From Bacteroidota bacterium (GTDB lineage: Bacteria > Bacteroidota > Bacteroidia > Chitinophagales > JADIYW01): a stretch of DNA of 64,000 nt. Under the pieces are notes generated by a model. That model was given only the letters and a program-made list of their open reading frames with translations. It had not been told where the DNA came from and did not search any database. The DNA lies in assembly GCA_016705125.1 (NCBI GenBank), contig JADIYW010000024.1:1-64000 (forward strand), in the 5' to 3' direction. The position numbers and the translations under genes were made by a program. This document shows, in pieces, positions 1 to 9,976 of this stretch; positions within the stretch are counted from its first letter, which is position 1, and each line of letters opens with the position of its first letter.

Positions 1-32
1 AAAACAAAATCAAAAACCCAATCAATATTTTC

Positions 33-791
33 CTAATTATTTTCATCTAGTGCTTTTTCATTTTTTAAACCTATCAAAAACTTAAAACCTAACTCTGCAC
101 TAATGAAATTAAATTTCAACTTTTCAGAATGTTGTAAATTAAATGCAGAAACAAAATAATCATTTTTATATCTCCAATGATTATACTCTAACCCAATATC
201 AATTCCAAATTTATGATTGAAAATATAAGAATGCTCTAAACCAGTATTGATTAAAAAACGTCTGCCAGCACCCTGAAAATAATTATTACCAATATAGCTG
301 CCAAAACCAAAATAAGGGTATAACTGTAGCTCATGTATTTTATTCTTAGATTGATAATAATGCCATGAATAACCCATAAACCCACTAACTAAAAAAAGAG
401 TACTCTTTCCACTTCCAATTAATGAACTTTCTGCAACAAAGATTTTAAATCTTTTTATATCATGGGCTTATAATTCAATTCCAATGTATACTTTATATAA
501 TTCTACGCTAATCTTTATCCCAAAACTATATAATGGATATGGAGTACTTAAGCTTATTCTCGTTTCTATTAATCCATACTGAGGAATCTTCAAATGCAGG
601 AAAATATAACTCTCTCCTTTACCTAGTTCTTTATATTTATTAAGTGGAATGATTGGTGCATAATTTAAATCAATATGCTAGTTACAATTATTGATCTTAG
701 GGGACTTAATTTCTAAATCTTGTGAAAAAATACTTTGTTTTAGTGTAAAAAAAGAAATTATTATAAGAATTATAATTTTGAAATTCATCAT
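33..791 (-). pseudogene. broken outer-membrane barrel-like protein (two nonsense codons)
   Basis: From an ATG at 791 one frame stays aligned to the TAG at 33-35, but it is cut by an in-frame TAG at 678-680 and an in-frame TAA at 468-470. The first codons give a signal peptide (hydrophobic run ending near IFSQD). The part after residue 138 is rich in alternating aromatic and polar residues (LQLYPYFGFGSYIGNNYF, FGIDIGLEYNHWRYKND), as in small outer-membrane beta-barrels. No frameshift is needed, so the damage is by point mutation. An alternative is that the segment from 377 down to 33 is a separate short gene, but it would lack a signal peptide. I do not recognise the family. The start lies just left of the terminator of the next gene. 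Confidence 0.6.
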
Positions 792-829
792 ACAAATATG
801 CAGAAATAATAAATAAAAAAACAAAAAAA

Positions 830-851
830 AGCCACGCAAGGTTGCGTGGCT
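830..851 (-). terminator. intrinsic terminator of the giant surface-protein gene
   Basis: A perfect 10-bp stem (AGCCACGCAA with TTGCGTGGCT) with a 2-nt centre is followed on the minus strand by eight T. It sits 23 bases past the stop of the giant minus-strand gene, so that gene kept its own terminator. Confidence 0.85.
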
Positions 852-873
852 CTAAATATCACCAAAACAAAAT

Positions 874-1509
874 TTATTCTTTCACAAATTTTCCATCAAA
901 TCTTCCACCGTTTTCTCCAACGAATTGAAGAATATAAAGTCCGTCGGCAAAATCAAATGTGTTCATCTCAATAAAGTTAATACCCGCGGCGAAATCAAAT
1001 GTATTTTCTCTCACCACCTGACCGGTTGTATTCATTACCCTCATTGTGAAATTCTCTTTCTCACCCGATAAGAATCTGATATTCAACATGCCATGCGTTG
1101 GATTAGGATAAATACCTAATATTTGAGACCAGCATCCAACACCTACATTGACATTAATAATTCTGCTGTACTCAAAAGTACCATCCTTGTCTATCATTTT
1201 CAATCTGTAATAGTTATCACCTAATGAAGGCTTAGTATCTACCAAATCGTAATTAAGTGTTGTAGTTGAATTTCCAGCACCTGCTTTTTCACCCAAATAA
1301 GTAAAAGAGGATCCATCCAAACTTTTCTCCACTACAAATCTGCTTGAATTAATTTCGGCTGCAGTTACCCAATTTAAATTATTGGTATAATTATCTGCAT
1401 TATGATACCCAGTAAATGAAACCAACTCAATAGGTAGCGGCGAATCATCATCACCATTACCAGTAGCCCCCGTACCACCTGAGAAACTTAATAGATTTTG
1501 GTACTCCAC
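874..1509 (-). pseudogene. C-terminal fragment with T9SS type A sorting domain
   Basis: This fragment starts with the linker PIELVSFTGY, then an FN3-like region (NLNWVTAAEINSSRFVVEKS) that commonly precedes the sorting signal in Bacteroidota, then the sorting domain itself: IYPNPTHGMLNIRF (PNP motif, about residues 135-148), a beta-rich middle (MRVMNTTGQVV), and GLYILQF followed by a short basic end (KFVKE). In this family the domain is recognised by the Por secretion machinery, which moves the protein across the outer membrane and attaches it to the surface. It is in a different frame from the fragment upstream (1488-1712), the join being near 1540. Confidence 0.9.
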
Positions 1510-1725
1510 ATAATTAATATTATTACATGAAAGTTGATTATCTTAGCACTTTTGAAGCTTTGGTACTTTGTAGTTACACCTGATCCATATTGCGCTATAA
1601 CATATTCTGGGTCAATATGAAGGGCAGGATTAAACGCTACGCCATCAAATGATTTAAACAACTCAAATCCTTCCTGCGCTCCTGTACAACCATTAGAAGC
1701 AAATGTAATCATTTCCGCAATAATT

Positions 1726-2523
1726 TCAGCTTTTCTTCAGGAAGATAATAAAACGTATATTAACTGGATTCGTATCAGCTATACTACCAGAATCTATTTT
1801 AAAATTCCAGTATCTTCTCATCACCCATGATGCCTCAATACAACCATTAGTAGCAGAATAAAAAGTATTTGATGGGTTATAAACTAGACTAACCGTACCA
1901 TTAAATTTATTTCCATTAGGATCTAATGAAAATACATATTTGTCATCTGCAGTACCTGCACCTTTGGGATCATAATAATGTCTCCAACCAGTTCTATCAG
2001 TACAATATTGATTAGTTGTAATTGAAGCTGGTGCATATTCCCAAGTTCTTCCTTTACATCTACGACCTACTTCAATTATTCCATCTAAAACAACTCTACT
2101 TTCGTAAATAATGTTGTCTATCTTATAATCCAATACAATATAATAGGTTGTTTTAGGCAATAATACATCACCTGTTCCCAAATTAAACCAAATTGTATCA
2201 TTTATTAATCCTGAATTTCCGTGTGGTCCAGTTTCATTTGCTGCTAAACCACCACTACCACAATCATTCCAAGTTTTACAATAATCTAAAACATCATTTG
2301 CAGGACCTGTTGTACAAAATGTACCACCGCTTAATACTTGATGTAATGACATATTGAAAGAAACTGATGCTGATAAACCAACACATCCATGTGTAGTACC
2401 CGAAGGTAATAGTTTAGCTAGAGCGTCCGTTTGTATATATATATAATAATCATCGCAGAAATTAGTAGCGGAATCTGTAGTAAATTTAAAATAAGAAGAA
2501 TGTTGTGGTACTTGAACTTCCAA
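1726..2523 (-). pseudogene. fragment of the giant surface protein, pre-C-terminal region
   Basis: This 265-residue piece lies between the repeat modules and the sorting domain. It contains cysteine pairs (FCDDYYIYIQ, HGCVGLSASVSF, FCTTGPAND, YCKTWNDCGSGG) and a beta-rich segment (TTYYIVLDYKIDNIIYES). It joins the fragment on its N-terminal side (2486-2779) through a one-base excess in TTTTGG near 2520, where the expected reading is NTCFEVQVPQHSSYF. It joins the C-terminal side through a one-base change in an AAAA run near 1730, where LPEEKAEIIAEMITF would be continuous. Confidence 0.7.
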
Positions 2524-3077
2524 AACAAGTATTTAATCCAGAACCAGGAATATTTTGATTTGGCGTTTCTCCTCTATGTGATTCTACGCTCCAACAATAT
2601 TGTTTATCTAAAGTCATATCTGTAGCATCTACACAGTCATCAGCACTTTTCTGTTCAGAAACACAAATTTGAAAATCTTTACCAAAATCGTTTCCATTTT
2701 GATCCCAAACTTGTAAGTAAATCCAATCACCTGGTTTGCTGCGATAGAAAAATCTGGATCTGTTCCAGACCACCACCACTCATTTTAAATAAGTCAAACT
2801 AGCACAAGCCCCAGTTGCTGCCTTTATAAGCTGCGATTGCTGAGTTTGAAAATCATCTAACTCAAAACTAAACTCATCATTTCCTTCTATTTTAAGAAAG
2901 CTTTTGTGTTATTAGCACAAGCTGCGAGCTTGAAATTTATACCAAATATCACCACAGTTATCAGTACAAGCTGATGGATTGTTTCAACCCATTAATGATG
3001 GATTAGACCAAGTAGGATTCTACCAAGAATATCCATTGTTTGCCAAGCACCATTTCCATATTGGCAAGTAGTAGGAT

Positions 3078-3500
3078 TTACAGGCACAGTGGTTGCAGTA
3101 GTGCCTCATTGTTCACTGGACCAGTATAACCAGTTTGATTATTTTTAATACGAATATCAAAAAAACCATCTAATCCAATACCATTAACTCCATCAACTTG
3201 AACATAATATGTATAATTTGGTTTCAAACAAAGTGGAGTCATTTCAATTGTTGGATATAACCCATTTGCTAGTGAATTAGGAATCGATTTTGAATCGTTA
3301 TATAATAATTTTGCCCATTCAAGTGCTGTTGGAGCGGCACAAGTTCCTATTTCTGTACCAGGTGCAGCAAAAGTACCATTATCAACCTCCCAAATAGTTA
3401 AATCTGGTAGGAAATAATCTGTTGAGAAAGGCAATAAGGAATTTCCTTTAACCTCAATAGATACATCAGCTGAAGTGGGGGCAGTAAATTTGTACCACAC
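3078..3500 (-). pseudogene. fragment of the giant surface protein, one PPC-like module
   Basis: The piece covers nearly one whole module: WYKFTAPTSADVSIEVKGN, a variable region with cysteines, PLCLKPNYTYYVQVDGVNG, then GFFDIRIKNN. The order of strands matches the other modules. The following text changes frame near 3080. Confidence 0.7.
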
Positions 3501-3610
3501 CGAACGTTGAGTTCCACCAGGTACGGCTTGATTTTCAAAATTTTCAAGTGTTGCACAAATATTATTGTCATTTAAGTAACCAGACCCTGTATAAGTGCCA
3601 GCACCTATTG

Positions 3611-4186
3611 TTAAGGTTTTGGCAGAACAAATATTGTCATTTGCAGGACTTCCAGAAGTGCCATGTTTTCCACTTCGATTGTAAAATAACCTTGCTTATT
3701 TAAGCCACTACCGTCAACAAGAACATAGAAATCAGTATTTTGAGGTAAGCAAACATTTATTGTAGAATTAAATGTTAAAACGTTGTCTGCCGATTCTATT
3801 GGTGTAAGTGAAGTAAATGTAGTTGAAGCACTAAATGGACAAGTAGGATTACCTTGTAAAAGTAACATTTGCAAATCAATTTGATCTCCCACATTGTTAG
3901 GGTCATTTAAAGCACGTATTTCAATATTTCTATTGCCACCAGTTGCTGGTGATTTGAAGTGGAACCATACCGTTTGGTCTAGTCCAAAGGCACCATCTGT
4001 CATCAAAGTTGATTCATTGGTTTCCACAGTAGAACAGAAATTGTGCCAATTCGTAGTAGTATTACCTATTTTATTACCAGTTGTACCACCTAAAACACCT
4101 AAATATCCATTTGCTGGTGTTGTACCAACTGTACAAATATAATCATTGGTTGGAAGTGGATGCGGTGCAATACGTTTCAATATCAA
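3611..4186 (-). pseudogene. fragment of the giant surface protein, one PPC-like module
   Basis: It begins with the module start TNDYICTVGTTPANGYLG, continues through VWFHFKSPATGGNRNIEIRA and NVCLPQNTDFYVLVDGSG, and closes with GYFTIEVEN. The next module start (SNDNICSAKTLTIG) is readable in another frame at about 3600-3640. Confidence 0.7.
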
Positions 4187-4838
4187 TATTAAAATTTCCT
4201 TGTTCGTTCAATCCAGAACCATCTACCATTAAATAATACTTTGTATTTTGCTCTAAGCAATGAAATTCAAAGATTCATAAAAGGAAGACCTAATACACTA
4301 TAATCATCAATTAAAGTAAAACTAGAACCACACGCACCATTTGATTTATATAATGCAATTTGCGGATCCATCGCATCTCCAAATGGAAAGGTAAACCACT
4401 GATAACAGTAACTTCAACTGCGTGCGGTGCTGCTGTATTGGGCGTTGTAAATTTATACCATACATCAGCATCAGTTGTAAATGTAGTAGGCATAGGATAA
4501 ACTGCTTGAACATTTGCACATCTATTATTTTGACCTCTGAAAGTAGTTGTTGCCCCTATTGAACTAGGGTAAGTAATTGTTGGCACCAGCGAAAGCACAA
4601 ATATCATCATTTGTTGGAGCAGACGTTGGTAATACAGCTTGTACTTGCACTTCAAAATAACCAGTAGTGTTGACACCCGCACCATCAACCATTAAGAAAT
4701 AAGCCTTGCCTGGGTCTAAACATTTTGCAGTAAGGTTATTATTTCCATTTAAATTAGGGATTCCCTCTGCTGCCACATTTACCATTGTACCAGTACAGGT
4801 ATTATCTGAAGTTTCAAACACAGCAATTTGACTATAGA

Positions 4839-5585
4839 TTAAATCTCCCTAAGCCATGATGGATCGTTATAAGCATCAATTCTAACCTCGCCTGTTGATG
4901 GGGCAGTAAATTTATACCAAACGGTAGCATCTGGAGAAAAACCACTAACAAGCGTTCCTGCGGTAAGAGCAGGTTCACCAGCTGTACCAGCACAAAAATT
5001 ATTTTCTGCTCTCATACATGTGCCAGTTCCGGTACGAGGGCTACCATGTAATGAGCCTGGGGTTGGTGAAGAATTTGGATAACCACTACTAGGCGAACCA
5101 TAAGTGCCAGCTCCAGCAGCTGGTGTAACTTTTGTATCATAGGCTGTTGGATTTGTCCAAACTGCTGGAGTTCCTAAATCTATGGCATTGCAAATTAAAT
5201 CATTTGGTGCAGCTCTGTCTCTTGGGTCTGAATCTAATTCTAAATAAAACTCTCCTTTTTGGCAAGTAGGACACCCTAAACTACCACCATAACCATCTAC
5301 TGCTATATAATAAATAGAATCTGGCATTAAACATTCAATTGATAAATCTTCGTCATGAGCTAAACCTGCAGGATCTTGAAAATCATCACCAACTAATATT
5401 AATCTATTTTTATTGTCTACTAAAGTAGAAGCATCTAATGTACCTTCATATCCACGAGGTAAGAAGAAAACTGCTAATGCCAAACTAATTTCTGGTTCGC
5501 CAAAAGGTGTAATTAGATCTGCTACAGAATTTTTGGCTCTTATTTCTAATTTTCCAGATTTTGGTGCTTTAAATTTATACCACAC
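4839..5585 (-). pseudogene. fragment of the giant surface protein, two partial modules
   Basis: The 248-residue piece holds the end of one module (WYKFKAPKSGKLEIRAKNS to YYIAVDGYGGSLGCPTCQKG) and most of the next (PNDLICNAIDLGTPAVW to VWYKFTAPSTGEVRIDAYND). The middle is Gly/Ser/Pro-rich (GAGTYGSPSSGYPNSSP), unlike the other modules, and looks like a linker. Confidence 0.7.
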
Positions 5586-5723
5586 AGGAGCGTTTAATTC
5601 ACCCCAACTTGATGGTTTCCGCCTACCAATGAACTAGGAAAATCATTACTAGGATTAGCACAATAATTATTTTGTCCTGAAAGTGTTACAGTTCCATCAT
5701 AATTGCAATCCGTCCATGGTGCA

Positions 5724-6413
5724 CTATTTGTAGCAGTAATATCTATTGCCTGGTATAAAGAAATTATTTATAGTATGAACATTGTAATTTGTCATTTTTA
5801 TATCATAAAAACCTTTGGTATTTAATGGTCCTCCATCTACTACTAAATAATATTCAGTATTTGGTTGTAAACAGTTTGCTATTACATATTCATCAGAACC
5901 AGTTAATGGATCACCACCTTCTAATGGATTATAATAGCTTGATTCGACATAATGAGCACTACCACAAGCACCTGCAGAATAGATAGCCAATTGTAAATCT
6001 ATATCATCACCAGAATTAAATGCATTTTCTAACATATCCATGTTACCTCCAGGACCGCCAAGGCCACCAGGAGTTGCATAAGTAGATTCATCGTAGTAAG
6101 GATTGGTAAAGGCTTCTATTTTTACAGAAGCTAAACCATCTGCACCTGCTGCAGGTGTAGTAAATTTATATACTACTGCATTATCGAAAGCAAAAGAAGA
6201 TGGTGGAGGAAAATTAGTGATGGATGAAGTACCACAAATATTTGATAAATTTTTAACAATGAGCGATCCAGTAGCTGGTATTGTACCTAAATTTTCGGCA
6301 TTACAAGCATTGGTTTCGCCTTCTTCTGGAAACCATGCTTTAAGAGAGAAATTACCTTCTTCTAAAGCAGCAGCAATACCCAAACAAGTTGGATCAGTAA
6401 TCAGCTCCATCAA
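5724..6413 (-). pseudogene. fragment of the giant surface protein, one long module
   Basis: This 229-residue piece includes ACNAENLGTIPATGS, VVYKFTTPAAGADGLASVKI, a glycine-rich loop (TPGGLGGPGGNMDM), NCLQPNTEYYLVVDGG and GFYDIKMTN. Upstream, the text FYWLLVDGAD in another frame shows the preceding module continues past a frameshift near 6410. Confidence 0.7.
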
Positions 6414-7171
6414 CCAATAACCAATAAAACAAACCTGTATTTATATTTAAACAAGTAAAATAAGCATCTTCATCATTAGATATAATATTATTTTTCTGTT
6501 TGCACTAATGTTTTATTGCATTGCAATCGTTGGTCGTTGTTGAATATAAAGCAAATTGCAAACTGATATTATCATCACTTGTGAACTATTACCATCAAGC
6601 ACCATCGTTCTCCCTGGAATGGCTCCAATTTTATACCATACACCAGCGTCATTGTCTTGGCAGGTTTCTGGACCCAATCTGGGTCGGGTTCATTACAATT
6701 AGAACCTTTTATAATGGTTCCGGTTAGTAAATTTGCCGAATTATAAGTATACTGAGGTTGACTTAAGTTTTTTTGCATTACAAATTAAATCATTGCTTGG
6801 ATTATTATGCCTTCAACCTTGATTTTAAATATTCCTTGTTCATTTATATCATATCCTGTTACTTGTATGTAATAAGTTTTGCTTGCATTAACACAAAATG
6901 TTCCATCAATATCACTAGATAATCCAGTTAATGAACCTTGCTCTAAAATAAAATCTAAACTCTGAAAATTAAAAGATGCACCAATTAGCATGGTGGTTGC
7001 TGGTGTTCCTTTACCTACTCAGTATACTCATACACATTAAATATTGGTGTAATATATCACCATTTCCACTCCCATCAATATATATTTTGTAAGTAGATGA
7101 TAAAGTAGCACCAGCACTTGGTGTTAAAAAATTTATACCAAACTGACCTATCATTTCCTGTTACCCTTGGC

Positions 7172-7690
7172 TCATCTTTTACATATTTCTTCAATTGATG
7201 CACCTACAGTTGAGCCCGTTTTTTCTGCTGTTGTTGTACCTTTTGTAACCACTCCAAAGTCATAAGCAACATTTGCATCAGCAACGCAAAAATGATCGTT
7301 AGTAGGAACTGTATTATTCATCTGAACAGATAAATTAAAAGGACCACCATTTCCAGCAGTAATTCTATCTACTTGTACATAATAAGTTGCATTAGGTTCT
7401 GGTATAAAATTAACTTCTGCATCGCATGTAACAAAAAGACGTACGCAAAGCGTGTTATTATCTTCACCAATTTCTGATAATTTTGAGAAATCTGTAGCTG
7501 GACATAAACCAGGACATCCTTTATATACACCAAGATATGAATCAAAACCACTTGATGCATCTACTGCTACTTTTACATTTGTTCCAATAGTTGTGCCTGT
7601 TGTAAACTGATGCCAAACAGTAGTAATAGGATTATTTGGTTCACCAGCTTGTGGTGTTGCACAAAAAGTTGTTAGTGAGTTTTGTGTCAA
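7172..7690 (-). pseudogene. fragment of the giant surface protein, one module
   Basis: The piece reads TFCATPQAGEPNNPITTVWH, then VKVAVDASSGFDSYLGVYKG, then a cysteine-rich calcium-loop-like stretch (GEDNNTLCVRLFVTCDAEVN), NATYYVQVDRITAGNGGPFN and the start of the next module (TNDHFCVADANVAYDFG). The SGFDSYLGVYKG strand is the most typical PPC-domain match in the gene. Confidence 0.7.
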
Positions 7691-8111
7691 TGTTTCATTT
7701 CTATCTAATGATGCATTTGAGTTGGTCGTATTTAGATTTGTTGAATTACAAACATTATCATTACTTGGTGGAGATGATGAAGCATTTTCTGTTCTTATAT
7801 CAAGTCTAACTGTACCTGAAGAGCCGTTATGTCCATCTATTTGAACATAATACTATTTTACCTGGTATTAAACAATCTGCATCAATTTCTGATGCATAAT
7901 TAATTCAGATTTATCATCATTACATCTACTTCTGAAAACTGAGCAAAATTTCCGCTGCCTTTTTGACCACCATAATTGCATTTCTGTATCGAAACTTCTT
8001 TGTTCCATTATCTGTTGTTAATATAACTCTGTTTCTTGGCGCAGCAGGTGCCTGAAATTTATACCAAATAAGTATTATCTGTTGTTATATTAGAACAATT
8101 AACTGTTGCTT

Positions 8112-8390
8112 CTACTTCACCTGCTTCTTCGCCACAACAAAATTATTAGAATTGGCTGCAGAAACAGTACTACCTGCAGTACATGGTGTAATTGTAACGG
8201 CATTGGCAATCATATCATGTGCCTGATAGAATGAGCCATTGGATGTAATTTGCACACGATAATTACCTGTTCTATCATTATTATCATCTCCATCTACCAT
8301 AATATAGTAACGTGAGTTTGCTTCTGGGCAATCAAAACCTACATTTGCATCCCCAATAGTTGGATCTTCACCGCCTGTAACAGCAGGCAT
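8112..8390 (-). pseudogene. fragment of the giant surface protein, N-terminal side module
   Basis: This 92-residue piece contains the closing half of a module (FDCPEANSRYYIMVDGDDNN, then GNYRVQITSNG) and the start of the next (AHDMIANAVTITPC). In-frame text upstream to about 8600 (WHYFETPTAASNTVPTRIDV) belongs to the same module. Confidence 0.65.
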
Positions 8391-8833
8391 TGTATTGGGT
8401 GTTGCAGGACATGCTTTGGAAGGTGCTTTGAATACACGAACAACTGGAGATACACCATCACTCTTTATACTTACATCAATACGGGTTGGAACTGTGTTAG
8501 AAGCTGCCGTCGGTGTTTCAAAATAATGCCATGTGGTATTGCTTTCATTATCAGCAGCAATATCCGGATCATTTCCAGATACACCAGCGCAAGTATTATC
8601 AGCAGAAGGAGAAGTGGTATTATTGTTTTAAAGCTATTGTACCTCTATTTTCGGCAGAACATTTGCATCTTCTGGAATTGGAATAAATGAATTTGTTGCT
8701 TCCCATCTTATAAAATATTTTAACACAACGCTTCCACACCAATTGTTTGTTGTTGCTTGTACTGCTATATCAGGTCCATTACCACTCCAAAGAAGATGAA
8801 GGATAACTTAATGATTCAGTCCTATTACCATCA

Positions 8834-9184
8834 CTACCTGTTAATCTGCCAGCCAAACATCACAAGTATTACATTCTGCCCAATAAAAAGTGTAATTAAT
8901 GGTACCGGTTGGCCAGTCTGATGCACAATTATATGTATTATCAAAAGAACTTTAGTTATATTTTGAGTATATGGAGCATCAACATTATCATTTCCATAAC
9001 ATTGATCACTTACAGTACCTCCAACTCCATCTTCCCAAGACCAATAAAAATCTTCTGATCGTGACTTACAACTTCCACCTATTGCCTCAACCTTATAAAC
9101 AACAAGTTTTAAGTTTTTTTGAGCAAACAATACATTTGTATTAAAAATCAACAACAATAGAAATAATTTGTATATATAATTCAT
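8834..9184 (-). pseudogene. N-terminal fragment of the giant surface protein with signal peptide
   Basis: The ATG at 9184 opens a clear Sec signal peptide (MNYIYKLFLLLLIFNTNVLF, then AQ at the cleavage site), as needed before T9SS export. The mature part starts KNLKLVVYKVEAIGGSCKSR and keeps sense to about residue 80, after which the frame is lost near 8945. No TAnnTTTG box was seen just upstream. Confidence 0.75.
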
Positions 9185-9310
9185 AAATACTTTTTTTAAA
9201 AATTCAGAAATGATTCTTTAGAAGTTTTAGTTAGTTTGAGCTGAATTCGCTTGGCATTTTCTTCAAATTTTGAAATCAAATTGGTCATTAATAAAATGGC
9301 AATTATATTT

Positions 9311-9613
9311 TTACAGCGTGAGTTTTATAATTCTTCCATCCTCTAACATATACTTTACAAACCTTGGAAATAATGGATTAGAATCGTAGTTGTTTTCCAA
9401 CTCATAAAACAACACCTTTTGGGATTCCATTTCTTGAGGTGATATGTAACGGATAAGTTCTTTTAGCTTTGGAGTATTGCGCTTATCTATTTTTTCTTCG
9501 GGTTTTAAAGGTGTATTATCTAAAATAATTTTTGGCTGTTTTTTTTGCGTTTGGGTGCTGTCTTGTGCCAAAGTAGTGGCATAGAAAGCACAAAAGCAAA
9601 GTAAAATGTACAA
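9311..9613 (-). CDS. small secreted hypothetical protein (start probably damaged)
   Basis: About 100 residues: a hydrophobic signal peptide (YILLCFCAFYATTLAQ) followed by a charged, lysine- and proline-rich mature part (KKQPKIILDNTPLKPEEKID) and a C-terminal end (FVKYMLEDGRIIKLTL). The frame has only a TTG start at 9613. An ATG at 9621 lies one base out of frame, followed by five A; six A would give MKKLYILLCFCAF, a textbook signal peptide. So the true start is likely 9621 with one A missing. I do not recognise the family. It is downstream of, and on the same strand as, the small secreted gene at 9639-9827. Confidence 0.6.
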   Translation of the reverse strand: MYILLCFCAFYATTLAQDSTQTQKKQPKIILDNTPLKPEEKIDKRNTPKLKELIRYISPQEMESQKVLFYELENNYDSNPLFPRFVKYMLEDGRIIKLTL

Positions 9614-9638
9614 TTTTTCATTGGTAAAATTTTATTCG

Positions 9639-9827
9639 TTATAAATATATTAATGATTGTATTTGGCTGTAATCTAAATGAACTAAATTTAAAGTTTGAG
9701 TAGATGTTAAATTATCTACTACACTATTGGATGGTTGTATTTGTTGGCTTTCTGTTGTATTTTGTTGCCTATGAGCGAAAAAAGAAAGCGATAAAAAGAG
9801 CAAAAAGAGTGTAAAAATTTTATTCAT
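9639..9827 (-). CDS. very small secreted hypothetical protein
   Basis: The ATG at 9827 gives MNKIFTLFLLFLSLSFFAH, a strong signal peptide, then a Gln/Asn/Ser/Thr-rich tail of about 40 residues (RQQNTTESQQIQPSNSVVDN). A longer reading from 9854 would put charged residues before the signal peptide and is less likely. It may be a truncated gene, since the mature part is too short for a known fold. The stop lies 18 bases before the ATG of the next small secreted gene, so the two may be co-transcribed. Confidence 0.45.
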   Translation of the reverse strand: MNKIFTLFLLFLSLSFFAHRQQNTTESQQIQPSNSVVDNLTSTQTLNLVHLDYSQIQSLIYL

Positions 9828-9976
9828 AATTTTAATTTCAAAGTAAAGATACATAAAAAAAACATTGGTTGTATATTAAATTTTATTTTTTATCCACAAT
9901 TTTGGATTTGGAGGTTTGGAGAGTAATTTAGATAAAATGCAAAATCTATAGAAATATTATATAAATTTGAGAACTT

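Larger units (their letters stand above)
874..9184 (-). pseudogene. giant T9SS-exported repeat protein, multiply frameshifted
   Basis: The minus strand from 9184 to 874 reads as one protein of about 2,770 residues: a signal peptide, about ten modules, and a T9SS type A sorting domain. Each module runs roughly: an NDxxCxA start, a WYKFTxP strand, a cysteine loop, then YYVxVDGxxxxxGxFxI. This resembles PPC (pre-peptidase C-terminal-like) beta-sandwiches. Frame changes occur at least eleven times; other pieces lie at 8112-8390, 6785-6991, 6575-6778, 4564-4821, 4311-4688, 2486-2779 and 1488-1712. Several breaks are one-base changes in short runs, such as TTTTGG near 2520. Repeats of this kind are expected in surface adhesins. 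Either the gene is dead or repeat-induced assembly and polishing errors broke a live gene; sequence alone cannot decide. The intact signal peptide, sorting domain and terminator favour recent damage or error. Confidence 0.75.

Noticed and set aside
33..791. Readthrough or recoding of TAG and TAA in the barrel-like gene
   Set aside because: Both codons are normal stops in neighbouring genes, and no recoding signal or suppressor tRNA is visible.
874..9184. Repeated modules as a CRISPR array or tandem DNA repeat
   Set aside because: The repeats exist at protein level only; DNA copies differ greatly in length and sequence, with no regular spacers.
9890..9898. TTATCCACA, a perfect DnaA box, as a sign of an origin
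   Set aside because: It is a single copy 50 kb from dnaA with no box cluster or AT-rich unwinding repeats around it.
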